Notes: a model not told the origin generated them from the letters alone. 64,000 nucleotides of DNA from Flavobacterium circumlabens (GCF_004345565.1 NZ_SLWA01000002.1:558001-622000), one strand, 5' to 3'; shown: positions 16,705-25,795, counted from the stretch's first letter. Program-made: numbers and translations.

Positions 16705-17919
16705 ATGAGAGTTTTAAAAGAAAATCACAAGGGCTTTAGTACAATACTGGCCCTTGCTTTGATCCCGTTATCCGGCTTTGCGACAGATATTTATTTGCCA
16801 TCATTACCGGCAATGGCCAATGATCTGCATGTTTCGGCAGCAGCTGTTCAGCTTTCGCTGGTGTTGTTTATGTTTAGTGTTGGGGTAAGCCAGTTTTTTA
16901 TCGGAAGTATTTTAGACAGTTTCGGACGTTATAAAATTGGTCTGGTATCGCTGGCCTTATTTTCGGTTACCAGCTTTGTAATTGCAGTGGTGCCTAATAT
17001 TTATGTGATTTATGCCATGCGAATTATTCAGGGCATTACAATTGCGCTGATTGTAGTCGGGAAACGTGCTTATTTTGTCGACCTTTTTAAAGATGAAAAA
17101 CTAAAAAGCTACATCAGTTTGTTTTCGATCATTTGGGCCTGTGCGCCTATTATGGCTCCATTTCTGGGAGGCTATCTGCAAAGCAGTTTTGGCTGGAGAT
17201 CTAACTTTTACTTTTTAGGCGGATTATCACTGGTATTTTTGGTTTTAGAACTTATTTATAGTGGAGAATCATTAAAACATTATCATCCGTTCAGGCTAAA
17301 ATCAATTGCAGAAACGTATAAGGGAATGCTTAAAACACCTGATTTTACATTAGGACTCCTTATTATCGGAATCTGTTTTGGTATTGTAGTGGTCTTTAGT
17401 TTATCCAGTCCTTTTATCATAGAACGTGTTTTGGGTCATTCTGCAATCACGACAGGTTACACTTCTTTGTTGTCCGGTTTATCGTTGATGACAGGCGGAA
17501 TCATCGCAAAAGCATTAATAAAAAAACCGTTGGGAAAGAAAGTCGGAATTGCGTTTGGTATTCAGATTCTGTTAGTGTTACTGATGATTTTCACTTCTTC
17601 ATGGCTGACCAATATTTACACTTTAATTGGCTTTATAATTGGTATTCATATCGCCGGAGGTTTTATTTTTAATATTATTTACGGGTATTGCCTGACCCGT
17701 TTCTCCAAAAATGCAGGAGTGGCCAGCGGTCTTACAGGCGGTGTGATGTATATGATCAGTTCAATATTCAGTTACGGATTTGCAAATTTATTTAAAGTGA
17801 AAAGTCAATTACTACTTGGAGTTGCTGATCTTTCCTTACTTGTAATCGTTACGATCCTTTTTGTGATATTCAACAAATACCGATTACAAAACAGCCTTGG
17901 AAATGTTGTTAAAGAATAA
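16705..17919 (+). CDS. MFS multidrug exporter, Bcr/CflA type
   Basis: This 404-residue protein has about 12 membrane helices. The start (LIPLSGFATDIYLPSLPAMANDL) and the loop FIGSILDSFGRYKIGL match the Bcr/CflA drug-resistance group of proton-driven exporters. It follows the SDR gene by 16 bases and shares its TetR control. The substrate may be the inducer of the TetR protein. A terminator hairpin follows at 17968. Confidence 0.9.
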   Translation: MRVLKENHKGFSTILALALIPLSGFATDIYLPSLPAMANDLHVSAAAVQLSLVLFMFSVGVSQFFIGSILDSFGRYKIGLVSLALFSVTSFVIAVVPNIYVIYAMRIIQGITIALIVVGKRAYFVDLFKDEKLKSYISLFSIIWACAPIMAPFLGGYLQSSFGWRSNFYFLGGLSLVFLVLELIYSGESLKHYHPFRLKSIAETYKGMLKTPDFTLGLLIIGICFGIVVVFSLSSPFIIERVLGHSAITTGYTSLLSGLSLMTGGIIAKALIKKPLGKKVGIAFGIQILLVLLMIFTSSWLTNIYTLIGFIIGIHIAGGFIFNIIYGYCLTRFSKNAGVASGLTGGVMYMISSIFSYGFANLFKVKSQLLLGVADLSLLVIVTILFVIFNKYRLQNSLGNVVKE

Positions 17920-17965
17920 ATAGAGGTTCGAAATTATATGATCAATTTTGATATCCTGTTAAAAA

Positions 17966-17994
17966 CGTCCCGCTTATTAAGGCGGGATTTTTTA
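17966..17994 (+). terminator. Rho-independent terminator
   Basis: The GC-rich stem TCCCGC/GCGGGA has an eight-base loop and a T run. It ends the tetR-SDR-MFS transcript. Confidence 0.85.
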
Positions 17995-18329
17995 TTTACT
18001 ATTTTATCTTTTTCCGGGACAAAATACAATTCTGGGACGGTTCTTCCTGTAAAGTTGAATGAAAGTCTTTCAAATAGAAGATGAATGCGACGCAAAAGTT
18101 GATTTTTTTAGTAAATGATAACCTTAAATTTGTAATATTTAGAACAAATAAATCAATATATAAGATTGAAAATCATTGTGTTGGATGCGATGAAAATTTT
18201 ATTGAAAAAATAATCCACATTTACGAATCCTTATTTTGAAATATTCTAAATAAGACTTAACTTTCGGCCTTGAAATCCCGCAGTGGAAAGTTCGTTAAAC
18301 AGATTAGGAATTCGTTGATTGGATACATT
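17995..18329 (+). other. Intergenic leader of the ankyrin-ApbE operon
   Basis: No gene is seen. A TAAATTTG at 18125-18132 matches the -7 consensus, but no -33 element stands at the usual distance. No convincing Fur-like or other operator was found. Confidence 0.35.
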
Positions 18330-19811
18330 ATGAAAAAAATATTCTTTACTGCATTACTAGCAGCAGCATTACAGGTAAACGCTCAGGAAAATAAACTTTT
18401 AGACCAGAATTTCTGGAAAGCCGCTCCGGATTTAGCCACTTTAAAATCGGAAATAGAAAAAGGAAGTAATCCTGCAGAATTAAATGCAAATGCATTTGAT
18501 CCCGTTGTTTTGGCGATCAATAACAGCGCGCCAATTGAAGACATCAAATATTTACTGACACTTCCGGGTAACGAAATAACAAAACTGACGCACGACAATC
18601 GTATTTACCTGCACTGGGCTGCCTATAAAGGAAATACAGAACTTACAGAATATCTTATTGCTAAAGGTTCCGATGTTAATTTCGAAGACAGTCATGGCAC
18701 TACGCCACTTGCATTTGCTGCCGGCACCGGAACAACAACTCCCGCAACATTTGATGCCTTTTTTAAAGCAGGAGTTGATCCGAAAAAGAAATACGATGAT
18801 GGAGCCAATCTATTGTTGCTGGCTGTTTCTGCCGATAAAGACCTGACCATTACGAATTATTTAGTATCGAAAGGACTATCTCTTAAAGATGTAGATAATA
18901 ACAAACATACCGCTTTTGACTATGCAGCGAGATCGGGAAATATTGAATTATTAAAAACACTGGCAGGAAAAGGAGTGAAGTATACGGATTATGCCTTAAT
19001 AACGGCCGCTCAGGGAATGCGCAGAAGTGCAAACCCAATCGAAGAGTTTAAATATTTAGTAGAGGATCTTAAACTTAAACCCACAGCAACCTCTTCTACT
19101 GGTCAAACTGTGATTCACATACTGGCACGCAAAGAAAAACAGTCTGAAATTGTAAAATATTTTATCGATAAAGGAGTAGACGTTAACCAGGCTGACAAAG
19201 AAGGAAACACCGCTTTAATTCTGGCATCAGAAGGAAAAGACATAGAGCTAATTCAAACTTTAGCAGCAAAAGTAAAAAATATCAACGCTGTAAATGCCAA
19301 AGGAGAATCTGCACTGACTGCAGCAGTAAAAAGAAGTACTGCAGAAGTTGTTGCATTGCTTTTGAGTAAAGGTGCAGATATCAATGTTACCGACACTGCA
19401 GGAAACAATCTCGCCTTTTATCTGATTGAATCGTACAGAGCTTCAAAAGGCGGAGCGCAAAAAGATGATTTCGACGATAAATTAACCCTGTTAAAGAGTA
19501 AAGGGATTAACTTTGCAGCGCAGCAAAAAGACGGAAGTACCTTATATTATAATGCTGCGGCCAAAAATAATATCACCCTGTTGAAAAAACTGGACGGACT
19601 TAATATTGATGTAAATGCTAAAAATAAAGAAGGATTAACAGCCTTGCATAAAGCAGCAATGATCGCAAAAGACGATACTGTTTTGAAGTATTTGTTGTCA
19701 ATCGGCGCTAAAAAAGACATCAAAACCGAATTTGATGAAACGGCTTACAGCCTGGCACAAGAAAACGAATTACTAAAAAAGAATAATATATCTGTAGATT
19801 TTTTAAAATAA
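18330..19811 (+). CDS. Secreted ankyrin-repeat protein
   Basis: This 493-residue protein begins with a Sec signal (MKKIFFTALLAAALQVNAQ), which is why the ATG at 18330 is chosen over an upstream in-frame start. The body is a series of about ten ankyrin-type repeats, seen as NRIYLHWAAYKGNTELTEYLIAKG, DGANLLLLAV, KEGLTALHKAA and similar. Ankyrin solenoids bind proteins. It heads a close-packed operon with a DUF2271 protein, a PepSY flavoreductase and ApbE, so it probably supports a periplasmic redox or iron-related assembly. The gap to the next gene is 7 bases. Confidence 0.9.
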   Translation: MKKIFFTALLAAALQVNAQENKLLDQNFWKAAPDLATLKSEIEKGSNPAELNANAFDPVVLAINNSAPIEDIKYLLTLPGNEITKLTHDNRIYLHWAAYKGNTELTEYLIAKGSDVNFEDSHGTTPLAFAAGTGTTTPATFDAFFKAGVDPKKKYDDGANLLLLAVSADKDLTITNYLVSKGLSLKDVDNNKHTAFDYAARSGNIELLKTLAGKGVKYTDYALITAAQGMRRSANPIEEFKYLVEDLKLKPTATSSTGQTVIHILARKEKQSEIVKYFIDKGVDVNQADKEGNTALILASEGKDIELIQTLAAKVKNINAVNAKGESALTAAVKRSTAEVVALLLSKGADINVTDTAGNNLAFYLIESYRASKGGAQKDDFDDKLTLLKSKGINFAAQQKDGSTLYYNAAAKNNITLLKKLDGLNIDVNAKNKEGLTALHKAAMIAKDDTVLKYLLSIGAKKDIKTEFDETAYSLAQENELLKKNNISVDFLK

Positions 19812-19818
19812 ATATTAA

Positions 19819-20298
19819 ATGAAATCATTATCTAAAATCTGTCTGATGGCAGTAATTGCAGGCCTTTTCTCATTTCAGGCTTCGGCACAAACTACTAAGT
19901 ACAAATGCCTTTTGCAAATGGCAAACTATGTTGGTGAAGGTGCTTATGTGGCAGTTTCCCTTATTGATGCTAAAGGTGAATATGAAAAAACCCTGTATGT
20001 AATGGGCGATGATAAAAAATGGTACAAAAGCCTGAAGGAATGGAATAGATTCAATGCTAAAAAACCGGACGTAAGTGCTAAAACGGGAGCTTCGGTTACC
20101 GGAGGAGATCGCAGTGTAACGGTATTTGAAATTGAAAATTCAAAAATTAATAAAGGCTATAAAATACGTTTTGAAACCGCTGTAGAAGACCAGAAATATT
20201 ATGTAGGAGATGCCGAAATACCGCTAACAACAGCTGGAATTACCGAAAAAGCAGAAGGAAAAGGGTACATACGATATGTAAAACTCAGCAATATATAA
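19819..20298 (+). CDS. DUF2271 protein, predicted flavinylated carrier
   Basis: This 159-residue secreted protein has a signal peptide ending ASA and a DUF2271 domain (YKCLLQMANYVGEGAYVAVSLIDAKGEYEKTLYVMGDDKKWY). It contains TGAS at residues 89-92, matching the [S/T]GA[S/T] sequence to which ApbE attaches FMN, with Ser92 as the likely acceptor. The neighbours are a PepSY/flavoreductase membrane protein and ApbE itself. The likely role is a small FMN-bearing electron carrier outside the cytoplasm. The family is well supported; flavinylation is inferred from motif and context. Confidence 0.82.
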   Translation: MKSLSKICLMAVIAGLFSFQASAQTTKYKCLLQMANYVGEGAYVAVSLIDAKGEYEKTLYVMGDDKKWYKSLKEWNRFNAKKPDVSAKTGASVTGGDRSVTVFEIENSKINKGYKIRFETAVEDQKYYVGDAEIPLTTAGITEKAEGKGYIRYVKLSNI

Positions 20299-20303
20299 GG
20301 CAT

Positions 20304-22505
20304 ATGACATTATCTGTCTGGAGATATGCACACTTAACGATGGCGGTATTTTCTTCACTCTTTCTTGTTTTGGCATCCGTTACCGGAGTGGTACTAGCTG
20401 CCGATGCGATAGGGGAGAAAATGCCGCCTTATCGTGTCGATAATTTTGAGAATCTCTACATTGCAGATGTTATTCCTGCTTTGAGTAAAAACTATCTGGA
20501 AGTTAGCGAAATCAGTGTAGATCACAATCAGTTTACCACATTAAAAGGTCTTGATGAAGAGGGTAACGATGTTAATGCTTATATCAATCCTGTAACTGGC
20601 AAAGTAATAGGGAAGACCGAAAAGAAAAGTGCTTTTATCCAATGGGTTACTTCGCTGCATCGTTCCCTTTTTTTACATGAAACTGGAAGGTTTTTTATTG
20701 GTGTTAATGCCTTTTTGCTTTTCCTGATCGCCATTTCCGGTACAGCATTAGTATTGCAGAGACAAAAGGGATTGCGTCGTTTTTTCTCGAAAATCATTAA
20801 AGACAATTTTGCGCAATATTATCATGTTATTTTAGGAAGGCTGATGCTTATTCCGATTTTGATCATCGCACTTTCTGGGACGTATCTTTCCATGCAAAGA
20901 TTTAAGCTTTTTCCGGAGACCAAAATCAATCAGAAAGAGACTCCGGTTGATACTAAAACTGCCAAACAGCAAAATAGTGCGGATTTTGAGATCTTCAAAA
21001 AGACAAAACTTTCTGAGGTCCAGAAAATAGAATTTCCTTTTGATACCGAAGATCCGGAAGAGGTTTTCATCCTTAAACTTGCAGATCGCGAACTCCATGT
21101 CAATCAGTTTACAGGGCAAATTATAAGTGAAGTCCGTTATCCCGTAACGGTATTGCTTGAAAATCTGAGTCTTGATCTTCATACCGGACGCACTAATGCG
21201 ATTTGGGCTGTTGTTCTGGCTATTGCTTCACTGAATATTCTGTTTTTCATTTATTCAGGCTTTGCCATGACTTTGCGTCGCAGGGAAACCAAAATTAAAA
21301 ACAAGCATACCGCAAAAGACAGTCGTTTTATTTTACTGGCCGGTTCAGAAAACGGAAGCACCTTGCGTTTTGCGAATGCTATTCACACCCAATTAATAAG
21401 CAAAGGCTTTTCTTCTTATCTGGGCGGTTTAAATGATTATACCCAATTTCCAAAAGCAGAACATCTTATAGTTTTTACCTCTACGCATGGGTTAGGCGAT
21501 GCACCTTCCAATGGCGGCAAATTTTTATCGCTGGTAGATCAATATCCGCAGGAACAAAAAGTTGAAATAAGTATTGTGGGTTTCGGGTCTAAATCATATC
21601 CGGATTTTTGCGGTTTTGCGAAAAAAACAGACGAGTTGTTAGATCAGAAATCATGGAGTAGCCGTTTTCTGGAACTTCATACTGTTGATGATAAATCGCC
21701 TTTACAATTTGTAGAATGGGTGAAAAAATGGAGCAAAAAAGCAGACATTGCTTTAGCTTTGACACCGGCAACCTATGCACAAAAGCCAAGAGGAGTGGAG
21801 AAGATGATTGTATTGGAAAAAACGGCAGTTTCAGAAACCGATCATACCTTTAGGATCACCCTGCGTGCCGGAAGCAGAACGAAATTTACATCGGGTGATT
21901 TGCTGGCCCTTTATCCGGCCGGAGACGGGAGAGACCGTTTGTACTCTATAGGAAAGAGCAAAGGGAATATCAGTTTAGTGGTCAAGTTGCACCCACATGG
22001 TCTTGGTTCCGGTTATTTATATCGTCTTGAACCAGGATCGGTTATCAAAGCAAGAGTAATGAAAAATGAAGGATTTCACTTTCCTAAAAAGACTTCTGCG
22101 GTGGCTTTGATTTCAAATGGAACCGGAATTGCCCCCTTCCTGGGAATGATTGAGCAGAATAAAACTAAAACAGCATGTCATTTGTACTGTGGTTTCCGAA
22201 ACCAAACAGAATCGGTTTCTACATACAAAGAATTTGCAGACCATCAGATTAGCAGGCAACACCTGAAAGATTTTCATATTGCCTTTTCAAAGGAACAAAA
22301 TCAGTGTTATGTAATGGATTTAATTCAGAAAGACGCTGAGTTTTTTGCCGTTTTATTACAACAGGGCGGAACTGTTATGATTTGTGGGTCGCTTGCGATG
22401 CAACAGGACGTAGAAAAAATGCTGGACACCATTTGCATCGAAAAAAACGGAAATGATCTGGCGTATTATAAAACAAAAAAACAAGTGCTGGCAGATTGTT
22501 ATTAA
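20304..22505 (+). CDS. PepSY transmembrane protein fused to flavodoxin and ferredoxin-NADP reductase domains
   Basis: This 733-residue protein joins a PepSY-type membrane part (about 1-330, four helices with conserved histidines in HRSLFLHETGRF, YYHVILGRL and LDLHTGR) to a cytosolic electron-input part. The latter has a flavodoxin domain from about 342 (LAGSENGSTLRFA) and an FAD/NADPH reductase domain with RLYSIGK (about 544), NGTGIAPFLGM and MICGS. It resembles the flavoprotein half of sulfite reductase. It should move electrons from NADPH across the membrane, probably through haem, to the flavinylated DUF2271 protein or to iron. It starts 5 bases after the preceding stop. Confidence 0.9.
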   Translation: MTLSVWRYAHLTMAVFSSLFLVLASVTGVVLAADAIGEKMPPYRVDNFENLYIADVIPALSKNYLEVSEISVDHNQFTTLKGLDEEGNDVNAYINPVTGKVIGKTEKKSAFIQWVTSLHRSLFLHETGRFFIGVNAFLLFLIAISGTALVLQRQKGLRRFFSKIIKDNFAQYYHVILGRLMLIPILIIALSGTYLSMQRFKLFPETKINQKETPVDTKTAKQQNSADFEIFKKTKLSEVQKIEFPFDTEDPEEVFILKLADRELHVNQFTGQIISEVRYPVTVLLENLSLDLHTGRTNAIWAVVLAIASLNILFFIYSGFAMTLRRRETKIKNKHTAKDSRFILLAGSENGSTLRFANAIHTQLISKGFSSYLGGLNDYTQFPKAEHLIVFTSTHGLGDAPSNGGKFLSLVDQYPQEQKVEISIVGFGSKSYPDFCGFAKKTDELLDQKSWSSRFLELHTVDDKSPLQFVEWVKKWSKKADIALALTPATYAQKPRGVEKMIVLEKTAVSETDHTFRITLRAGSRTKFTSGDLLALYPAGDGRDRLYSIGKSKGNISLVVKLHPHGLGSGYLYRLEPGSVIKARVMKNEGFHFPKKTSAVALISNGTGIAPFLGMIEQNKTKTACHLYCGFRNQTESVSTYKEFADHQISRQHLKDFHIAFSKEQNQCYVMDLIQKDAEFFAVLLQQGGTVMICGSLAMQQDVEKMLDTICIEKNGNDLAYYKTKKQVLADCY

Positions 22506-22515
22506 GCCTGAAGTT

Positions 22516-23502
22516 ATGGGGAGAAAAGTAATAAATACAATCGCAATTGGCCTGCTCCTGTACAGTTTTGCCTGCACCGGACAAGTCATGCGGAAGAGAA
22601 CCACATTGCTCATGGGAAGTCGTTTTGATATTACCATTGTGGCAGAAGATTCACTAACGGCTGAAACCCGGATAAAGGAAACCATTGCAGAAATTACACG
22701 TATCGAAAACCTGATTTCAGACTGGAAATCGGATTCTCAGGTTTCCGAAGTCAATCAAAATGCGGGTATTCGCGCGGTAAAGGTCGATAGGGAAGTGTTT
22801 GATCTTACGAAGAGAGCAATTGCTATTTCTAAAATTACAAACGGTGCATTCGATATTAGCTTTGCCGCTCTGGAAAAAGTATGGAAATATGACGGCTCGA
22901 TGACCGAAATGCCAACACCCGAACAAATCAAAAAATCAGTAGAAAAAGTAGGATATCAAAATATAGTATTGGACAGTATTCAATCGACCATATTCCTGAA
23001 ATTACCCGGAATGAAAATTGGTTTTGGATCCATCGGAAAAGGCTACGCAGCCGATAAAGCCCGTGAAGTGATGGAAGCCAAAGGCGTAAAAGCAGGTATT
23101 GTAAATGCTTCCGGAGATCTCACCACCTGGGGAGCACAGCCCAACGGAAAGGAATGGACTATCGGCATTACTAATCCATTTGATACCGATAAATTCGTTA
23201 AAATATTTTCCCTGAAAAGAGAAGCCGTTACCACCTCCGGTAATTATGAAAAGTTTATAGAGTTAAACGGTAAAAGATATTCCCACATTATAAACCCCAT
23301 TACAGGTTATCCCGCAACCGGAATTGTAAGCGCTACAGTCTTCGGACCAAGTGCGGAAATGGCAAATGGTTTCAGTACTTCACTAATTGTGCTCGGAAAA
23401 GAGGCCGGACTTCAGTTAATCAATAAATATCCTGCGTATAGTTGTCTAATGATTACGGATAAGGGAAAGGTTTTTAAATCAAAGAATTTTAGGAGGAATT
23501 GA
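22516..23502 (+). CDS. apbE: FAD:protein FMN transferase ApbE (lipoprotein)
   Basis: This 328-residue protein starts at the ATG at 22516, 10 bases past the previous stop; the earlier frame lacks a signal. The N-terminus is a lipoprotein-type signal (IGLLLYSFACTG). ApbE features are MGSRFDITIV, IENLISDWKSDSQVSEVN, the glycine-rich GSIGKGYAADKA, VNASGDLTTWG and SHIINPITGYP. The enzyme transfers FMN from FAD to Ser/Thr in a [S/T]GA[S/T] motif; the DUF2271 protein encoded two genes upstream carries such a motif. It is the last gene of the operon and is followed by a terminator. Confidence 0.95.
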   Translation: MGRKVINTIAIGLLLYSFACTGQVMRKRTTLLMGSRFDITIVAEDSLTAETRIKETIAEITRIENLISDWKSDSQVSEVNQNAGIRAVKVDREVFDLTKRAIAISKITNGAFDISFAALEKVWKYDGSMTEMPTPEQIKKSVEKVGYQNIVLDSIQSTIFLKLPGMKIGFGSIGKGYAADKAREVMEAKGVKAGIVNASGDLTTWGAQPNGKEWTIGITNPFDTDKFVKIFSLKREAVTTSGNYEKFIELNGKRYSHIINPITGYPATGIVSATVFGPSAEMANGFSTSLIVLGKEAGLQLINKYPAYSCLMITDKGKVFKSKNFRRN

Positions 23503-23575
23503 GTGGAAGGGTTTTTATTTACATTATTTTGGAACATTTACTTATTACCAGAAGAGCTCTCTAAAAAACATAAAA

Positions 23576-23606
23576 AAACCTCTCCTGAATGGCGAGGTTT
23601 CGCTTT
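23576..23606 (+). terminator. Rho-independent terminator
   Basis: AAACCTC pairs with GAGGTTT around an 11-base loop, with a T-rich tail. It ends the ankyrin-ApbE operon. Confidence 0.65.
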
Positions 23607-23641
23607 TTGATTATAGTTGTCTGTACGAAGTCAGGAGAAAT

Positions 23642-23935
23642 TCGCGCAGCGTTTCATGAAAACTCTTCGGAGAGCAGGGTAGGCTGTTTCTAAACTAGTT
23701 TTAATTAGTTGCAATAAATTCTGAAATTTTTTTCTTTATAATTTTTTTTTTGTCTTGTATGATAAATAAGTTGAGATTGCAAATTTCCATAGCCTAAATA
23801 ATATTTTATATGGCATTGTTTATGACTGATTATAAAAAAGTCAGGAGACTTTTATCAGGTTTTAATTTTCATGAGAATACAAAAAAATTGCAAATGCCTT
23901 TGCGCAGCTTTTCACAAGGAAAACTTCGGAGAGCA
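23642..23935. repeat. Dispersed repeat family A, copies 1 and 2
   Basis: Two copies of a 35-45 base core (GCGCAGC-TTTCA-AA-CTTCGGAGAGC) lie at 23642-23685 and 23901-23935. Copy 2 is preceded by a longer shared arm beginning CATAGCCTAAATAATATTTT at 23788, which recurs at 26811. No gene is recognised in 23607-24114. Confidence 0.65.
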
Positions 23936-24114
23936 AGAGTTATCTCTTTAAAATCTTAAAATGGTATTAATAGATCACATAACATTACCTTTGCTAAAAT
24001 GTGGTTATATAAAAACCCAAATAATTATGATAGAAATGATAATCGAAATTTTGACATATATTGGTTTGCTTAAATCTTCAAAAAAGAAGAATGAGAACAA
24101 CAGGAAAGTATAAG

Positions 24115-24370
24115 TAAATTAATTACTTTCTCATTAGTTAAAATGCCTTTCTTATAATATTCAATTTTTAAAGTATCTTGATTTTCTTTAAACTCATATT
24201 GTTCGCCATCTCGTTTTCCAGAGACATAAAACTATTAGACTGTAGTTCCCATCTTTATAGTATAAATAACTGAAACCTTATTTTTTACCATAAAAATAAT
24301 TGTCCAAAAGATTTATATTACCGTTTTCAGAATATATAGTAATATTACGGTGTGGTTCATTATTAACATA
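24115..24370 (-). pseudogene. Decayed gene fragment of unknown family
   Basis: On the minus strand one frame reads NNEPHRNITIYSENG, then NINLLDNYFYGKK to a stop. After a further short stretch the frame shifts and continues YVSGKRDGEQYEFKENQD, then TLKIEYYKKGILTNEK. The protein-like composition across a stop and a frameshift suggests a small gene in decay. It lacks a start and I do not recognise the family. It lies in the repeat-rich accessory stretch, just upstream of a REP hairpin. Confidence 0.4.
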
Positions 24371-24383
24371 ATTCTCCTACTAG

Positions 24384-24402
24384 CACGAGCGTCTCGCTCG
24401 TG
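24384..24402. repeat. REP-type hairpin
   Basis: CACGAGCG-TCT-CGCTCGTG is a perfect GC-rich stem in very AT-rich surroundings. It lies 14 bases beyond the stop of a RAYT transposase remnant, the usual arrangement of REP elements and the transposases that mobilise them. Confidence 0.75.
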
Positions 24403-24415
24403 AACGCAATCAACA

Positions 24416-24640
24416 TCAATTTATGTCAATTTCTAATACAGTTTGATCATTATCACCAAAGTTTCTTGCTGAATTATATTTCCAATCTACTGGATTAGTA
24501 ACAAAACCTGTTTCCAGCGGATTGTTATGTATATAGTTTAACTTTTGCTCAAAAACTTTCAAGGACCAAATCTCGATAGGCTTATTATTTTGTTGCCAAA
24601 ACTGTCTGAATTTCACATTGCTGTTTTTCTTTCCAGTCTA
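24416..24640 (-). pseudogene. Remnant of REP-associated tyrosine transposase (RAYT, IS200-like)
   Basis: About 70 codons remain. The peptide KFRQFWQQNNKPIEIWS, then FEQKLNYIHNNPLETGFV and WKYNSARNF matches the C-terminal end of RAYT/Y1 transposases, which normally read FWQ-x-HPIE and KLNYIHNNPVEAG. The N-terminal part with the HUH motif and the catalytic tyrosine is missing; upstream sequence runs into dispersed repeat copy 3. The fragment cannot be active. A REP hairpin lies directly downstream. Confidence 0.75.
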
Positions 24641-24648
24641 GAGAAATT

Positions 24649-24690
24649 TGCGCAGCTTTTCATAAGGGATACTTTGGAAAGAGGGTGGGT
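24649..24690. repeat. Dispersed repeat family A, copy 3
   Basis: The core TTGCGCAGCTTTTCATAAGG, then ATACTTTGGAAAGAGGG, matches the other copies in this stretch. It abuts the truncated 5' end of the RAYT remnant. Confidence 0.6.
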
Positions 24691-24719
24691 AAAAATACTA
24701 ATATGAAAAACAAACCTTT

Positions 24720-25115
24720 TTATTTCTCTTTCTTGTATTTTTTTAGATATTCGTTGGCCATTTCTCTTGTTTTATTATCGACTTTTGGTGAATTCAAAAT
24801 GTAATACACATCGTAATAAGCCTGATTATAATGGTACTTATTAGCCATTATAAGGGCATAATACAATGCTGATGTTTGCCTTTGTTCAGCAATATTATAT
24901 ATCGACTGGATTTCAAAATAAGCTTTTGTGTCCCCATGCTCTATAACTCTCTTGCTTAAAGAATCCATAAGTTCTATATTATTCAATTTCTCTTGAAAAT
25001 AACTAGCTGAATTCTCAGATTCTATAATTATTTCATCATCTTTTTTTTCTTTTTTGCAAGCAGTGAGTGCTAACAATAAAATAAAAAAAACGGGAGTAAC
25101 TTTAATTTGTTTCAT
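24720..25115 (-). CDS. Small lipoprotein of unknown function
   Basis: This 131-residue protein has a clear lipoprotein signal (VFFILLLALTACKKEKK) followed by an acidic linker and a purely helical region (YFEIQSIYNIAEQRQTSALYYALIMANKY) that resembles one or two TPR-like helix pairs. I do not recognise the family. Small helical lipoproteins of this sort are often immunity or accessory proteins in Bacteroidota islands, but no toxin gene is next to it. It is intact, with its own start, and is surrounded by dispersed repeats. Confidence 0.65.
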   Translation of the reverse strand: MKQIKVTPVFFILLLALTACKKEKKDDEIIIESENSASYFQEKLNNIELMDSLSKRVIEHGDTKAYFEIQSIYNIAEQRQTSALYYALIMANKYHYNQAYYDVYYILNSPKVDNKTREMANEYLKKYKKEK

Positions 25116-25149
25116 AATAATTGTTTTATTAACCGGCTTCCCGAAGCCT

Positions 25150-25214
25150 TAATCGCTGTTGCTGTAGCAAAAGATCTCTGACTTTTGCGCCATTTACGAA
25201 TTTATAATTCGTAA
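25150..25214. repeat. Dispersed repeat family B copy with 21-bp palindrome
   Basis: The minus strand reads GGCGCAAAAGTCAGAGATC near 25195-25175, recurring in altered form near 26720 and 27605. Beside it is a perfect inverted repeat, TTACGAATT-TAT-AATTCGTAA (25194-25214). No coding function is evident. Confidence 0.5.
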
Positions 25215-25221
25215 GAATCAA

Positions 25222-25254
25222 AAAAAAAATGCACAAAGTCAAATTGTGCATTTT
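25222..25254 (-). terminator. Rho-independent terminator of the XRE gene
   Basis: AAAATGCACAA pairs with TTGTGCATTTT around a seven-base loop, with a long T run on the minus strand, 30 bases past the stop of the XRE gene. Confidence 0.8.
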
Positions 25255-25284
25255 GTATATAAGAAATCCTCTACTTTAAGAATA

Positions 25285-25677
25285 TTATTTTCCTTTCATC
25301 AATTTTTCTAAATATTCAATCTTTTCTTTTTCAGACTGAACTAAACGTTCGTAAAGCTCCACAACCTTATCAAGAGGATTAAAAGTGCAATTGGCAGCAT
25401 GTATGGCACCATTATTAGAACTATTATCGTAAAAGTTATTAAAGAAATTAAATACAGATTCTTCCGAAAAGTTTTCAATAGCTTCTACCGTAACACCAAG
25501 TGCTTTTGCAATTTCTTTAAGTTTTTCGGGATCAACAGTTTCGCTGGATTCAATACCGGAAATAGATTTCTGGCTTGTTCCAATAGCTTCTCCAAGTACT
25601 TCTTGTTTCATACCACGAAGTTCTCTGATTCGGCTTATATTTCGGCCAATGTGTCTGGGTTTGGTTGCTGTGCTCAT
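25285..25677 (-). CDS. XRE-family helix-turn-helix protein
   Basis: This 130-residue protein has an N-terminal Cro/CI-type HTH (about 10-65: GRNISRIRELRGMKQEVLGEAIGTSQKSISGIESSETVDPEKLKEIAKAL). A middle linker rich in Asn and Phe follows, then a C-terminal coiled coil (VVELYERLVQSEKEKIEYLEKLM) that probably dimerises. Proteins of this build occur in many Flavobacteriia as stand-alone regulators. Its target is unknown. It has its own terminator, and the second HTH protein lies 118 bases upstream. Confidence 0.85.
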   Translation of the reverse strand: MSTATKPRHIGRNISRIRELRGMKQEVLGEAIGTSQKSISGIESSETVDPEKLKEIAKALGVTVEAIENFSEESVFNFFNNFYDNSSNNGAIHAANCTFNPLDKVVELYERLVQSEKEKIEYLEKLMKGK

Positions 25678-25763
25678 AGTTCAAAGATAATAATAATGAA
25701 TAAAAAAATTGAAAAAATTTGGTAATTAGATAATTTGGCAATGTGATAATTTGATAATGCAAA

Positions 25764-25790
25764 CTGCGACTGAAAACCGCGACTGAAAAC
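25764..25790. repeat. Short tandem repeat
   Basis: The unit GCGACTGAAAAC occurs twice in direct order (13-base period) between the two HTH genes. Such short filler repeats occur in Flavobacterium spacers; no function is known. Confidence 0.5.
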
Positions 25791-25795
25791 TTTTT

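Noticed and set aside
18133..18329. Fur box before the ankyrin operon
   Set aside because: AT-rich stretches are present but no convincing inverted repeat matches a Fur site.
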